Source: Linnemannia elongata (taxonomy: Eukaryota; Mortierellomycota; Mortierellomycetes; Mortierellales; Mortierellaceae). From it: a stretch of DNA of 64,000 nucleotides. How positions within the stretch are numbered: position 1 is the stretch's first letter; every line of letters begins with the position of its first letter. The position numbers and the translations under genes were made by a program. The notes under the pieces are model-generated. The model made no database searches. It was given only the letters and a program-made list of their open reading frames with translations, and had not been told where the DNA came from. Below, piece after piece: positions 48,868 to 61,335 of this stretch. The stretch lies in assembly GCA_036320915.1 (NCBI GenBank), contig JAXBDG010000001.1, positions 3,866,001 through 3,930,000 of the forward strand. Reading direction: 5' to 3'.

Positions 48868-49985
48868 TAACGTGCGCCACTAAAGTGGTCGCATGTTCTT
48901 CAAATATGACTTCCTTTCTCCATTACTCCACTTTCATTTTATTTACAAGTATTCACCACTATATGTCAATTGCACCTTTCGTTATCATCACTCCATTGCC
49001 CATCATGCGCCTTGGCTATATGAGTCCAGTCGCCGCCAATATAGATTCAAGTTTCTCATTGTTTGTGGTCACTTCTGTGGGGCCACAAGAGCTAATATCT
49101 TATCTGTCCTTCAGTATCTTATATTTCTTCCTTGTGCCTTCAATACAGTTTGAATACAAGATGGCATGGATGTGTATACATCAAAGAAAAATGAAGAGAA
49201 TCTACTATGTAGAAAATTAACTTGACATGATAGTGAAGTTACATTAGGTTACTGCATACTTTTACTTTTTTCAACTTTAAAATGCTGTATCTACTAAGGA
49301 ACAAATCCAATTGATAATCAAAGAGCATAAACTGGTAGAAGACTCCGAGTTGGGCCTTCTGTAAGAATAAGACAGTGGAGCCAAACACTCGGACTCCATT
49401 GAACCGTGGCATGCCAACATCATAGTAAAAATGTCAATTTTGACTTTTTTTGCAACTGAGCTGATATTATTCCTTGTTCAATCCTAAGAGTCTTACTAAA
49501 GGTGAGACTCGAAATGCTTTACTAGGTTATGCTTTCAGATTATCAATTGGATCTGTTCTTTAGTAGAAGCACCTTATTAAAGTTGAAAAGAGTAAAAATA
49601 TGCCGTAACTCTATGTAACATCACTTTCTAGTCAAGTTGATTTTCTACATAGTAGATTCTCTTCATTTTTCTTTGATGTATACACATCCATGCCATCTTG
49701 TATTCAAACTGTATTGAATGCACAAGGAAGAAATATAAGATACTGAAGGACAGATAAGATACTAGTTCTTGTGGCCCCACAGAAGTGACCACAAACAACA
49801 GGAAACTTGAATCTATATTGGCGGTGACTGGATTCATATAGCCAAGGCGCATGATGGGCAAGGGAGTGATGATAACGAAAGGTGCAATTAACATATAGTG
49901 GTGAATGCACATGAATAAGATGAAGGTGGAGTAATGGAGAAAGTCATACTTGAATAACATGTGAACACTTTAGTGGCCCTCGTTA
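48868..49985. mobile_element. Fold-back / large MITE-like element with about 450-bp inverted arms
   Basis: Left arm about 48870-49320 and right arm about 49530-49983 are inverted copies over their full length (ends ACGNGNGCCACTAAAGTG, inner ends ATCCAATTGATAATC). TA dinucleotides flank both ends (48868-48869 and 49984-49985). The centre of about 200 bp is unrelated. The similar 'proteins' readable outward from each arm are simply the two arms read in the same sense, and no transposase is present. The TA flanks suggest mobilisation by a Tc1/mariner-like transposase, but its ends differ from those of the neighbouring element. Confidence 0.8.
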
Positions 49986-50402
49986 TTTAAGGTTTTGACT
50001 CTCTGGATAGGGCGCAGCAAAAATCTAACTCTTCACATACATGATCGATTAAATGACTCCCATCACAAATCCCATGGCATACCTTGTTCCACGTCATTGT
50101 CCACTTCACAGCATCAACTGTCGTCTTATTAACCCTCTTCATTTCGTTCCGTCTTTCTCACCTCTTGAATTTTTTCCTTTCTCCCCCGCCTTCTACTTTT
50201 AATTCATATGTATCTTTTATGTTCATGTAGAATTTCATAGACTAACAAAAAGACACTTTCGCTCATGTCATGCACATACCTAGTGTTTTCAAAATTGAGA
50301 ATGATGTAGTACAAATAAAAAAAAATATCACCAGCAGTTTTCTATTGTTTTGTTCTTTCTGACCGGCGCCTCTTGACAAACCTCGGAGAAAGAATGAGAA
50401 CG
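49986..50402. other. Intergenic
   Basis: No gene seen. T-rich in the middle. On the minus strand it includes the likely 3' flank of the orphan ORF at 50403-50885. Confidence 0.45.
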
Positions 50403-50885
50403 TCATCGATATTCGATCCATGGATGTCGTACAAGGTAAAGAAGGGATGATCGAGTTCTTGACCCGCACACTGAAAAGGGCTTTTCGAACAGTAGGCTTG
50501 GAGATCGAATCGGAGGCAAAGTGGCATCGGTGTCGTCTCCTGATAACTCTTCGGAACCATCGTCCATATATCCAGGAGATAAGGGTGATGTTTCATCGCA
50601 TCGACGTAGGCTACCAACATCAACATCCCCCACTAACAGACCAAAGTGATCAGAGGGGCGTGATTTTGGCTCGGTGTCGACCAGACCTTCGTCCAAAAAT
50701 GCGTCTAATTCAACGATCTCCGCAGGCGAGAGCGAGTGGATAGTCATATCAGGGGCTGACATTACACAGAACGAGCGATGAAACTTAAGGACTATTCGAC
50801 CTGGGCTGGAGGCACCACAATAGCAAACAAACTCCACTGATTTGCAAGCCTTGCGGACAAATATCTCAGTACATGACATACACAA
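50403..50885 (-). CDS. Orphan ORF, Cys-rich N-terminus, acidic middle
   Basis: Open frame of about 160 codons, but its first codon is TTG, so the real start is either the internal ATG at about 50879 or an upstream exon. An acceptor-like TTTTAG lies just upstream at about 50910. The beginning has C-x-C-x2-C...C...C-x-C (CLCMSCTEIF, ACKSVEFVCYC), suggestive of a small zinc-binding region. The middle is acidic and D/E/S-rich (LSPAEIVELDAFLDEGLVD, SGDDTDATLPP). The last 40 codons may not be real, because the overlapping frame 50342-50626 reads equally well there (DHPFFTLYDIHGSN). No family recognised; the model is incomplete. Confidence 0.35.
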   Translation of the reverse strand: MCMSCTEIFVRKACKSVEFVCYCGASSPGRIVLKFHRSFCVMSAPDMTIHSLSPAEIVELDAFLDEGLVDTEPKSRPSDHFGLLVGDVDVGSLRRCDETSPLSPGYMDDGSEELSGDDTDATLPPIRSPSLLFEKPFSVCGSRTRSSLLYLVRHPWIEYR

Positions 50886-51329
50886 GCAGATCGAATATTC
50901 TAAAACTCAATGAACCTACAATACAATTGCCTTCATCAAAAGTGTTCAATCGAGCTGCGAGAGGAGTAAAAGAGTGGCCGTGTGACGATAAGGTTGTGTT
51001 CTAACAACCATCATATCAGTCTATGACACCCTTTGTGCATCGTCTAGCGAAGCCAAGGTGAACGTACAGAAAGGCCAGTGAGATGGCTCGTAGATTATGT
51101 AAAGCTCGAACACGATCAAATGTATGTTTTATTTTATTTTAAAATGAAAGAAGAAAAAAAGAACGAACAAAAAACAAATGGGATGAACTTTCATTAGAAA
51201 AAAAAAAAAAAAAAAAAAAAAAAAAGGTGTAAGCATAACCATGGCTATTCGTAATATGTTTTGTGTAGTATGCTGTCTGTATCCATATCCATGTCGAGTC
51301 GATCAGTTCCCGGTGCGGCTCCTGTCACC
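50886..51329. other. Intergenic, 3' flank of TOP1
   Basis: Contains a 29-bp poly(A) run at 51198-51226. No gene seen. Confidence 0.6.
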
Positions 51330-54300
51330 TTAAAATTCCCAGTCCGCGTCGACGGTCATGGCCCACTTGAACTTATCACGGAGGGTCTTGGTAAAGATCT
51401 TGTCCAGAGGGACGTTGTGCTTCTCACACCAAGCAGCCGAGATACGAGGGTCAATGTAGTTGATCTTGGATGTACCCAACGCTGTCTGCTTGTTCTCCTC
51501 CTAATAACCACAATCAAAATCATATGAGTCAGCAGCTGCCAATACTCACAGTAAACATAAAATCAAAGGCTGCTCACAAACGAGAGAAGCGAGTAAAGGT
51601 ACCTTGTCGGTGAGAGTGAGGCGAGTGGCGGCGATGCGCTCGTCCAACTTGAGGATTTGGGCATTACACTTCTCAACAGTGGCGCCACGGGTAGGGGGGA
51701 CAACTCCCGTCTTACGCTCCTTGGCGAGTTCCTTAGCCCTAACATCGACCTCCTTGAGCAAGTCCTTGAGCTCTCCAGCGGGCATGGGCTTCTCCTTGTT
51801 CTCCTTCCTCTTCAAGTTGTCCTTCTCAAACTTGGCCTTGATCCTTTCCCGCTCCTTCTCCATCAGCTGTGCCTCATGCTCCTCAATCCAATCATCCTCA
51901 AGATCCGACTCGGGCTCAAGCAACTCGGGCCTCTTCTTCTTCAGCTTGGGCTCTAACGACAAAATCATTTTCTTCTGCTTCATCCTCTGGTACTTGTACG
52001 CGCGCACCTAATAATATCAAAAAATATGCAATGATGTTTAGTCAGATTGAAAGAGGAACCATCGGCTCAAACGATCAAATACGCTAGGCAGGTTAATGAG
52101 TTACCTTGTCTTCGATCTTGCCGATTTGGCCGGCGTGACCCTTGCTGACGGCACGCTGATGGTTACAAAGGATAGCGACATCTCTGTTGGCGCGGTTGTA
52201 GGCGAGCAACTTCTCAGCGATGGTGCCGTCCTTGGGTGTCTTCTTTTCCAGCTGATCCTGGAATGTGAACGACGCGTTGTAGGTACGGAACACCTTGGCC
52301 GTCAATCCCTTCATCAAGTTCTGCAAATGCTTGTTCAACTCTGACGTCTATTATTTCCATCAACATAACGAAGAAAAGGATTGTTAGTAGTGTTTTTTAA
52401 CGTATCCCATAACCAGAGGCTCCACTGTGCAGACCAAAGAGCAACGTAGAATTAAACGTACCTTGAGGCGATCAAAAAGATCATCACCTTCTTGAGCAGG
52501 CTCGCGCTTGAAGAGACGGATGTTCTTGAAGACCTGCTCATCGACCTCGACAGTCTTTTGGTAACGGATCGAATCCTTACCCAAAAAGTCCAGATGCATA
52601 ATGTTGGGCTTCTCCAGAGTAACGTGCTCGAAACGGAGCGAACAGCAGCCCACCGTGTCTGCCTCATCCTCTCCCTTTTCGTTTCCTGCTCTCAGAGCCA
52701 GACGATCAATCAGATACATGGCCGTGGCACGCTGACGGATAAACATCTTCTTGTCTTTGAGATCTGCCATGTAGCCACGACGAATCCAGTCAATCTCCTT
52801 CTTGAGCGCCCTGGCAGTCTCGAACTTTTTCAAGTCGGACTGACCCTTCAGGGAACTTCCGGCAGCTAAGAAGACGTACTTGGTGGAGTCGTTGACGTTC
52901 TCCTTCCATGTGGCGAGCCAGGTCTTGGTATCGTCGTGAACAATGGCGCCCCACTTGTGTCCAGCAGGCGCTTTGGGAATGGGTGCGTCCTTGCTCAAAT
53001 TCAGACTGACCTGTTCTGGTTGCACACGGAGCTAATAGGGTTTGAATATTAAAAAACAAGACATATATGATTAGTGAACGTCCCAGTGTGTCTCGTCTTT
53101 GGGGATACAAGACAGTCGCCACATGAATCCCATGCTGTAACACAACTTGCAAACATACCTTGAGGCAACCGGTCTTGGGGTGCTTTCCACGTCCACGGAA
53201 CAAACCTGGGGGCTCGATGCGGTAGTTGCCGACCTTCTCCTTGCGACCATCCAGGTAGCAAGTTCCGTACATTTCGTCCAAGGCCAGCTTTTCCTCCTTA
53301 GCTGCCTCCTTTTGCTCCTTGGTCATGTTCTTCCGCTTCTCTTTTTCAGCCTGGTAGTACTCGTACATAGGAGTAAAGTCGCACTTTTTAAAACTGGTGA
53401 TCTCGGGCGACTAGGTATCAAAAGAGGGTTAGACAAAGTCACTAGTTAGATGGCATTCCTGTATTTCAAGCAAAATGTGAACCACATGCGACGCATCTGT
53501 TGCAGCCATAAAGAAAGCATGGGCTTACGGTCTTGTGGGCTTTGGCGATCTTTGAAAAGTCCTTGAAAAAGTTCTCCTGGAAGGTAGGGTTCTCCGCGTG
53601 CTCGGTGAACAGGAGGGCACCAAAGAATCCAGCGATCTCCTCGACAGCAGGCGCCAGTGTAATTGGCTTGCCTATTCCATGCATTGAGAGAATGAAAAGA
53701 TTGAGTGAGTAACGATATGGTCTTATCAGTGGCTAATCTGTAACACGAACAGGGAAAGAGGCATAACCGAATGGATTGCTCATTACCATCGTATTTCATC
53801 TTGACACCATGGGGGACATATTCGGGAGGGAAGTACACGCCGTTGTGCTTGAGAGAAGTCCACTTGACGGATTCGTCTTCGTTCTCCTTCTGGTTCAACC
53901 ACCATGCGTCGGCATCTTCGTCTTCGTCCTCCTCCTTTTTGACCTTCTTAACCTTGGACTTGTCATCCGCCTCCTCCTTCTTGACCTTCTTGATCTTGGA
54001 CTTATCGTCCACATCCTCCTTGCCACGCTTTTTGATGGTAGTGGTGCTCGGCTTTGATTTGCTGGATGAAACGGGCTCAGTCTTGACCTTGGTCTTGGTC
54101 GGTGTCGATGTCTTCTTAGACGCAGCCTTCTTTGCCTATATTCAGCAGATGGTGAGGGTTTACATTAGATTAGTACTCTGAATGAGAGGAATCGCAAACA
54201 TGTCTTCTTGTTTTCTCTCGGTATCAATGAATAAGCGGCGGATTGGACAAATATCGTGTCCCGTTGTGAAGCTGTTCCACTTTTTTCCTCTTTGAACACG

Positions 54301-56124
54301 GCTCCCACCGATCCATCATCCCCATTCGTTGTCTATCTGGAGCAATTGATATGTTACTTACCAAAGGGGCATCCGAGTCAGAGGAGGAGTCCTCCTTGTA
54401 CTTTGGCGCGGCCTTGGTTCTGGAGGTTCCATTTGTGCCGTTAGTCTTGGAAGAGCCGTTGGTCTTGGCTTTGGAGTCAGCAGTCTTCTTCCTGGCCAAA
54501 GGAACGTCCGAATCCGATGAGCCGCGGAAATCGCCTTCGCCGTCGCTGTCTGAGCTATCGTCCTTGTAGGATTTCCTCTTTGCTGCTGATGGGCGGGTGC
54601 GCTTCATGGATGAGGCCGCACTACCGTTGCTGGACAGGGTATCTGCGTCCTCGTCATCATCATCATCGTCATCAAGGACTCTTTTCCGGACAGCTGGTCT
54701 TTTGCGTTTGTGGAGGGGTGTGTCCGAGTCACTGCCACTGTCGAGGTTGTCATCTATCGTTAATTTTTTTGACAAAAGGCGCCATAAGGACTTGTTGGTT
54801 CTCTTGACTGGGCAAAGGGAATCAGATGAAGTTGACCAAACACAAAGAAAGAGATGATTCGGATCTGTTCTGACTGAAGCGGTACAAGTGCAATGAATGA
54901 ATCCCGCAACCAACTCTTCCGCAATCCAACTCTTCCGCAATCTTGTTGCTTTTCACTTCCGCACAGTTGCGCACAGTCAGACCAGTCAAAGAGTCAAAAT
55001 GACGTCGAGTGCGTAGCATGAGTGCACCCTCTGTGGAGAGCCCTTGTTTGCATTCTTGATACATCAAATGAGGTGAATTCGGCGATTTACCGTCCTTTTT
55101 GCCACCGATGATTATCGGACCACAGCAGAGAGAACCACAACCCCGCACTTCTTTCTTCCATCCATATCGAGTGTGATCCTGATAAAGAGGCGTTTTGACC
55201 ATAAAAAGCAGTACCCCTTCTACTAGAACAATGGACTGTGACGATGATCCACACCCCACGACCACCCACCCCTGAACTCATCTCGCCTCCTCACCTTTTA
55301 GCTCCTATCGTTATTGCTGGTCATCTTTTTCAAACCCTTGTTTTTTTCCTCCTTTACTTTCCCTTTCTCCCTCCCGCCTCTCACCATCCCTTCGTCCATC
55401 CCAAATGAAACAACACAATCATTGATCCACCCAACCTTGGTCCTGCCTCTTTGTCGTATATTTGTATGTATATATGTATGTATGAACGTCCGCATGGGGT
55501 CATACATACCATCATCATCATTCTTCATCGCCTCTTTGTTCCTTGTTCTGTATCCACAGTTGTACTACTGCCTGCAGCTTATTTGATTAGCACAATCACC
55601 ATCACCATTCCTTCTGTGCCTCGACCATCCCCCCTCCCTCCCTCCTTCCCATTTCACTGTACTACATCCATTACACCATAATCGCTTCCTCTCCTCTCGT
55701 TGCTCACCACAGCTCGACCCCACTTTGCCCAAGTCCAAGTTCACCTTATTTTCATTTCTCCCTCCTTCGACCCTCCTTCTTCGCCCACCATGAAAAAACA
55801 AATAAGAAATGAAAGAAAAATCTTCCTCTTTCGTTCCCCTCCCTCCAAAAAAATAAAAAAAAATCGCGTACAAGTCGCGTGTGTAGGATTTTGTCTCTTT
55901 CTCCATAACCAACCAACGGATCAGATAATTAATAAAAGAGACTCTAGAAAAAGGCTTTTCTCTTTTTAGTCCTCCACCCAGATCGGATATAATTGTTGTG
56001 TATGTGTAGGCTTCTTGTCCTTGTTGTTGTTGGGAGTAGGGCGCTTACCGGTAGAGGAGCTTTTGGCACGCTTTTGTTGTTCCCTCCTCTTGGCAAGGGG
56101 CATGTCTTCCGAATCCGACGACAT
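51330..56124 (-). CDS. TOP1: DNA topoisomerase I (type IB)
   Basis: Nine exons on the minus strand: 56124-56049, 54753-54362, 54135-53787, 53671-53529, 53410-53159, 53031-52462, 52347-52105, 52007-51603 and 51500-51330. All join in phase, giving 866 residues. It relaxes supercoils by transient single-strand cleavage ahead of transcription and replication, in the nucleus. Residues 1-230 are the usual lysine/serine/aspartate-rich disordered N-terminus. The core follows from the WWLNQKE region ([34 protein letters not shown]). All type IB catalytic residues are present: R in [10 protein letters not shown] in [11 protein letters not shown] in [10 protein letters not shown] in ILCNHQR, and the nucleophilic Tyr in SKINYIDPR (about residue 825). 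The charged linker ([19 protein letters not shown]) and the C-terminal WEF end are typical. Length is close to other fungal enzymes. Confidence 0.95.
54754..56048 (-). other. Unusually long first intron of TOP1
   Basis: The intron is 1295 bp, whereas the other seven are about 95-226 bp. Donor G|GTAAGC and acceptor CGATAG|AT. It is C/T-rich on the plus strand from 55320 to 55780. No independent gene is visible. It could hold enhancer elements or a second promoter. Confidence 0.7.
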
Positions 56125-56540
56125 TCTGCTTGGTTTGTGCTTGTTTGTGTTTGTTTTGTGTGTTGTACTGTTGTAGTGTTGAATGAGAGCGGAATGCGGC
56201 GTGAATGAGCGAAGTAGCTGATCAGCTGAGTGTAGGGGATGAAAGGGGAGTGAAAGGGGTTATGTGTCGTAAGTGGAATGTAAGTGCGGGTGTGTGTCGT
56301 GTGTTGTGCTGGTTGGTTGGAGTGTCAGAGGGAGAGAGAAAAGAGGAGAGAAGAAGGAGTGGGGAGAGAGAAGGGAAAAAAAAAAAACCAAGTCCGCTAT
56401 TTGTAGGGGAGACCGAAATAAAAAATTTGCACAAGTCGAAAAAAAGCGCAACTTGCGTTTTTTTTCGACGGCTTAAATTGACGTCATAGTATAAGATTGT
56501 TGCATTTGCTGCATTAATTAATTATTTCTATTTTAGATAT
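56125..56540. other. Intergenic between TOP1 and the ABC transporter
   Basis: Promoter and 5' UTR side of TOP1 (purine-rich on the plus strand, i.e. pyrimidine-rich leader) and the 3' flank of the transporter. A short A12 run lies at about 56375. At 56417-56469 there is a small imperfect inverted repeat with stems GCACAAGTCGAAAAAA and TTTTTTTCGACGGC. Confidence 0.55.
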
Positions 56541-59500
56541 CTACGCGCTGGTGCTGGCACTTGGGCCACTACTGCCAGAGGGGTGCTTCCTGTCCCATTG
56601 CTCCTTGGCAGCCTGACGGAGCTTGGCCTCGTTCTCTGACCCAGTATCCGCTACCATCCGCCTCAACCATCCCTTGCCAGACGTCGTCGTTGCAGATGGG
56701 TCCTTACCCAAAATCTCGCTGGGTCGGAATTCGCCCGGAGGACAGTTCAACAGCGCCCAGGGCTCGTCGAACTCCATCACCTCACCCTGATCCAACACCA
56801 AAATCCGGTCATAGTCGCCAATAACAGTGTTCAACCGATGAGCAATAGTAAACACCGTCGCGCCTTGGAACTGTGTATGGATCGCCTTCTGGATCATCCT
56901 ATCCGACTGCAAATCCACGTTGGCCGTCGCCTCGTCCATGACAATAATCTTGGACCGCCGCAAGACAGCACGGGCCAGCGAGAGCAATTGACGCTCGCCA
57001 ATACTGAAGTTCTTGCCGTTATCGTCCACAATGGCATCCAGTCCACCCTCAAGTCCTTCGACCATACGCTTCAACTCTGCAGCCTCGAGCGCAGCCCAGA
57101 TATCAACGTCCTGATGCTTGGATGTAGGATCGAGGTTAAACCGGAGTGTGCCGCGGAAGAGGAAGGGCTCTTGAGGGATAATCGCCATGTTCTGACGCAG
57201 ATCGTGCATACCGATTTGACTAATGTCGATCCCGTCAATGCTAATACCACCGCGGTGGGGTGGGTCGCCAGTCATAGTCTCGACAAGTCGGAAGATAGCT
57301 CCAATCATACTCGACTTTCCTGCTCCTGTACGACCAACGATACCAATCTTCTCGCCAGCCTTGAAGTCGAGTGAAATGTTCTTGAGGACGGGGCCGTCGC
57401 CACGGGGGTAGGTCAACGACATGTCTGAGAAGGTGACCTTGGCCTCTGTGGGCCATCCGTTGGGGATGACGCTCGATCCATCGGGGTTCTTGCGGTGACG
57501 ACCAGACTCCTCAGGCTTGACCTTGGCATACTCCATCATACGCTCGACTGACACCATCAAGATAGCAGCCTCGACACTTTGGCGGACAGCCCACTGCAAC
57601 TCTCCACTCAGCTGGGTGACATAGTTGAGAGCCAATCCGACATAAGCAGCCTGCTGCGCAGCCTGCTGCGAATCCCGAACAGCCACACAGGCGATAGCAG
57701 TGATACCCAAGAACAACGCCGACAGCGCATCGAGACGGAAACCAAGCCAACGCGCGCAGATCAGATACGAGAAGAAGGCGCGACCATTGTCCTCCTGCGC
57801 CTCAACAAACCGGCTCATGAATCGCTCTCCTGCACCAAAAGCACGTACCGAAGTCAAACCGTCCAAGGTCTCGGAGAGCTGAGAGTAGATAGGGGAACGG
57901 GTCTGACTGTCGATACGCTTGACTTGACGACTGGTCCTGATGTAGATCGAACGAAGTCCAATAAAACCGGCAAAGAGGAACGGGATAGCAATGATAATCC
58001 AGGGGTTGACGATACAGACAACAACGACAGATCCGAACAACATGAACAAGATCTGGACTGTATCAAAGAAGGTATAGGGTAGCAGTTCATCGCAGTTGGC
58101 CATGTCCTTGGAGAATCGGTTCAGGACACGTCCGTGGGGGTTGGCGTGGAAAAAGTCGAGTCCGGTCTTGAGGAGGGCATCCAACATGGCCTGGAAAATA
58201 CCCTTGGAACTCTGCGTGACACAGTAGAAGAAGATAAAGGATCGGAATAGGGTCATCAGGACAGTGGCCAGACAATAGAGCCCAAAGACCATAGGGTAGT
58301 ACGACTTTTTCTGCTCCTCCCCGGAACTAGAGGACCACTGTGACAAGAAGAAGTCCCCGGAAGTCATGATCGCCTGGGCGCCACACAGAGACAAAACGAT
58401 CAAGGCAATGCGGAAAGGAGTTGAACCGTAGCGGAAAAATTCGTAGTAAACTCTCCAGGGAGTGTCACCCTCCTGGACCTCCTCGACTGTCAAATTGAGC
58501 TCGGGACCATCTCCATCATCCTCCACAGCGGTATCCTTGGACTTGACACGCTTGAGAGCAGCCTCAGCAGCAGCGGCCTCCTTGATGGCGGCCTTCATAA
58601 TAGCATCCTCTTCGTCCTCGACAGCAGTGGGGGCTTTCTTGGCGAACTCGCGGAGCACGTCGACAAACTTGGCGCGGGTCTTGACACTCTTGATCGACTT
58701 TCCATCATCGATCTGCTTCTCAACAACAACCTCCTGCTGCATCACATCGTCCACGCGTCCAACATGGGTGACCTGGCCCTGCTCGAGAACAATGACATTC
58801 TCGCAGTCCTTAATGTACTGAAGCTGGTGGGTGACCAACACACGGGCTTTGCCCTTGAGGAGTCCGTTGATGCAGTTCTGGAACAGTGCACGTCCGACTT
58901 TGGGATCAACAGCCGAGAGAGGGTCATCCAGAATGTAAACATCCGAATCCCTGTAGGCGGCTCTGGCGAGCGAGACACGGGCACGCTGACCTCCACTGAG
59001 GGTGACACCCTTCTCTCCGATGATCGTCTCATCACCCTTGGGGAACAGGGAAAGATCTCGGGTGAGCTCACAGGCTTTGATGACCTTGTCGTAGCGCTCC
59101 TGGTCAAACTTGGAGCCAAACAAGATGTTGCTCCTGATGGTTCCTGCAAAGATCCATGGCGACTGGGCAGAGTAGGAAATGCTGAGGTGCTTGCCCTGAC
59201 TGTTTTTGGCCAAGGCAAGGGATCCCGAAACCAGAGGCAGCTCTCCCAACAACGCCATACAGAAACTGGACTTTCCGCATCCGACAGGTCCGACAATGGC
59301 GAGCAACTCATCGCGGCGGAGGGTCATAGTAACGTTCTCGAGAACGGCTTTGGTGGGGCTGAGGATGGTGAAGTTATCGCTACTGCTGTCGAGTTCCTGT
59401 CCTTGTTCCAGCTCCACTTCCTGTTTCTCGCCATGTTTTTCCTGCTTCTTGCGCTTTTCTTTGGCTGACATCTCCAAGACCTCGTTCTTTTCAGACGTAG

Positions 59501-61335
59501 AGACTGTCCAGGAAAAAGAGGCATTTCTCATCTCGACCAAGACTGCGGGATCCGAAGGTGGCTGGGTACCGGCATCTTTTTCATTGTTATTGTTGCTGTT
59601 GTCGTCGTCGACTGCAGACTGGAACTCGTTCTCAATACCTCTCAACTCGGGTAACATCAGGAAATCAGTGATGCGACGAACCGAAACTCTGGTCTCTGCC
59701 ATGGTCTCCAGAGCCTTGGGGAAGAAGGAGGTCATGGTAAGACGCATGACGTTGAACAGCGTCAAAGAGACAAAGACCTTGTCGGGGCTCAGAATCTTGG
59801 AAGCATCTCCAGCCCTGTACTGGAGCCAGTAGGTGACAAAGACAAAGAGGGCGGTCAAGGGCTGGAAGAAAAAGTAGATGGCCATGTTGACAGCACGCAT
59901 GGTATTGGCCTTGAAGATGTATTTGACCTCGATTGAGCGCAACATCAAGATCTTCTCCTGGAAGGGAACCTCCCATGCGCACAATTTGACCAATTCGATT
60001 CCTGAAAAGACATCCGAAAGAGTCCTGATACGCTCGTCACGAGCGTTGACGGTCTTTGTACGGATGGTGGCAAAATGGCGAGAAAAGTAGCTTTGGATGG
60101 GCAGCAACAGGGCGAAGACGAGCAGTCCCGACAAGCAAGCGACGCCGATTTCCTTCCAGAGGAAGTACATGACAGCAATCATCTCCAGAGGCCCGATAAT
60201 GGCGTATAACATGAACGGCGTCGTATTTTCGAACGGTTGTACATCTATTTAGTAACAATGGTATTGGTCGTTAGCAACCAACATGACTCGAGCAGTATCA
60301 AATACGTTGAAGGTGACAAAGGTAGAATTGAAAGAATAACTAACCATTTGAGATGAGGTTGACGATGGTACCAGTGGCGATGGAGCTGGAGGTGGACAGG
60401 GCGAGACACTTGCGGTACATGAGGGAGATGACACTTTGGCGGATCCAGAGACCGGTTCGCATGGTGGGGAAGAAATAATGGTGATGCATAGTACCGTGGA
60501 AGAAGGTGACGAGGAAGAGTCCGATCGCATAAGCCATTCCAGTACTAGTTGGTGCGTCTGGATTGCGGATGAAGCGAATCACATGTCTATTATGGTAGGA
60601 TCGCCGCGAAGATCAAATGGGGGATGTGGTTAGTGATAAGTAAAAGGTCAATGCGATGAAGAAAGAGCCACGCGAGACCGCGTTGTGTTATGTTTGGGAG
60701 TATGGATGAATCAGAAAGTGTCTTCTTTGTCAAATAAAAAGGTGAATTACCCCATGAGGATGGCCTCGCTGATCTTGCAGACAGATTCGATGCAGCCGGT
60801 GAAGAAGGAAAGGGAGAAGTAGAGACCAAAGCAGCGGAAGAGGACCAGGTAGAGATTAGGTCGTTTTGGTTTAGTCCCCGTCTCCTTTGCCTTGCGCTGT
60901 TTCTTTTCGACTTCCTTTGTCCATTCCTTGAGGAGTCTGTCGGTGATTCCCTTGACGTGATCGTTCTTTGACAGCTGGTCTAGGTCTGTGTCTATGATTG
61001 TGTTGTTCTAATGGATGTATGCACAAGAATGGTTTGTGTTAATATCGATGTGGGGAAGGAGGATCGAAGGGACGATCGACGGTTGGAAGGCAATTTTAAT
61101 TCGCTGGGAGCACCAGTAATGCAACGAGAGGGGGGAACAAGAAAAAAAAATTAAGCACTGCTGCGCTGAGTGGCAGAGTGCAGTGTGAAGTAGTGAAACA
61201 ATGTAAAGAATGACGGAGGAATGAACTTACCCATCCGTGGATTAGGAGTGGCTGGATCCAGTTGAATGAGAAGTAAGAGAGCCAGTTGGCTGTCTCGATC
61301 TTTGCTGGAGGGTGCTTCTTGTCCTTGTCCGCCAT
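56541..61335 (-). CDS. ABCC-family (MRP/YOR1-like) ABC transporter
   Basis: Four exons on the minus strand: 61335-61231, 61007-60751, 60586-60345 and 60244-56541, all in phase, giving 1435 residues. It is a full transporter (TMD1-NBD1-TMD2-NBD2) without a TMD0, starting MADKDKKHPPAK with the first membrane-proximal motif LSYFSFNWIQPLLIHGW. NBD1: Walker A GPVGCGKSSF (about 518), signature LSGGQRARVSLARA, Walker B YILDDPLSAVD. The catalytic Glu is replaced by Asp, as is usual for ABCC NBD1. NBD2: Walker A GRTGAGKSSM (about 1170), signature-position SIGERQLLSLARA, Walker B IVMDEATANVD with Glu present. ABCC proteins export conjugated organic anions and drugs across plasma or vacuolar membranes; the substrate here cannot be read. 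The inter-domain linker contains a K/E-rich segment (KEKRKKQEKHGEKQE) inside NBD1. Confidence 0.93.

Noticed and set aside
48885..49220. Pair of similar proteins in opposite directions (also 49628-49960)
   Set aside because: They are the two arms of one inverted repeat read outward; no domain, no independent gene evidence.
56541..60212. ABC transporter starting at ATG 60212
   Set aside because: Would lack much of TMD1; three upstream exons join in phase and supply the missing region.
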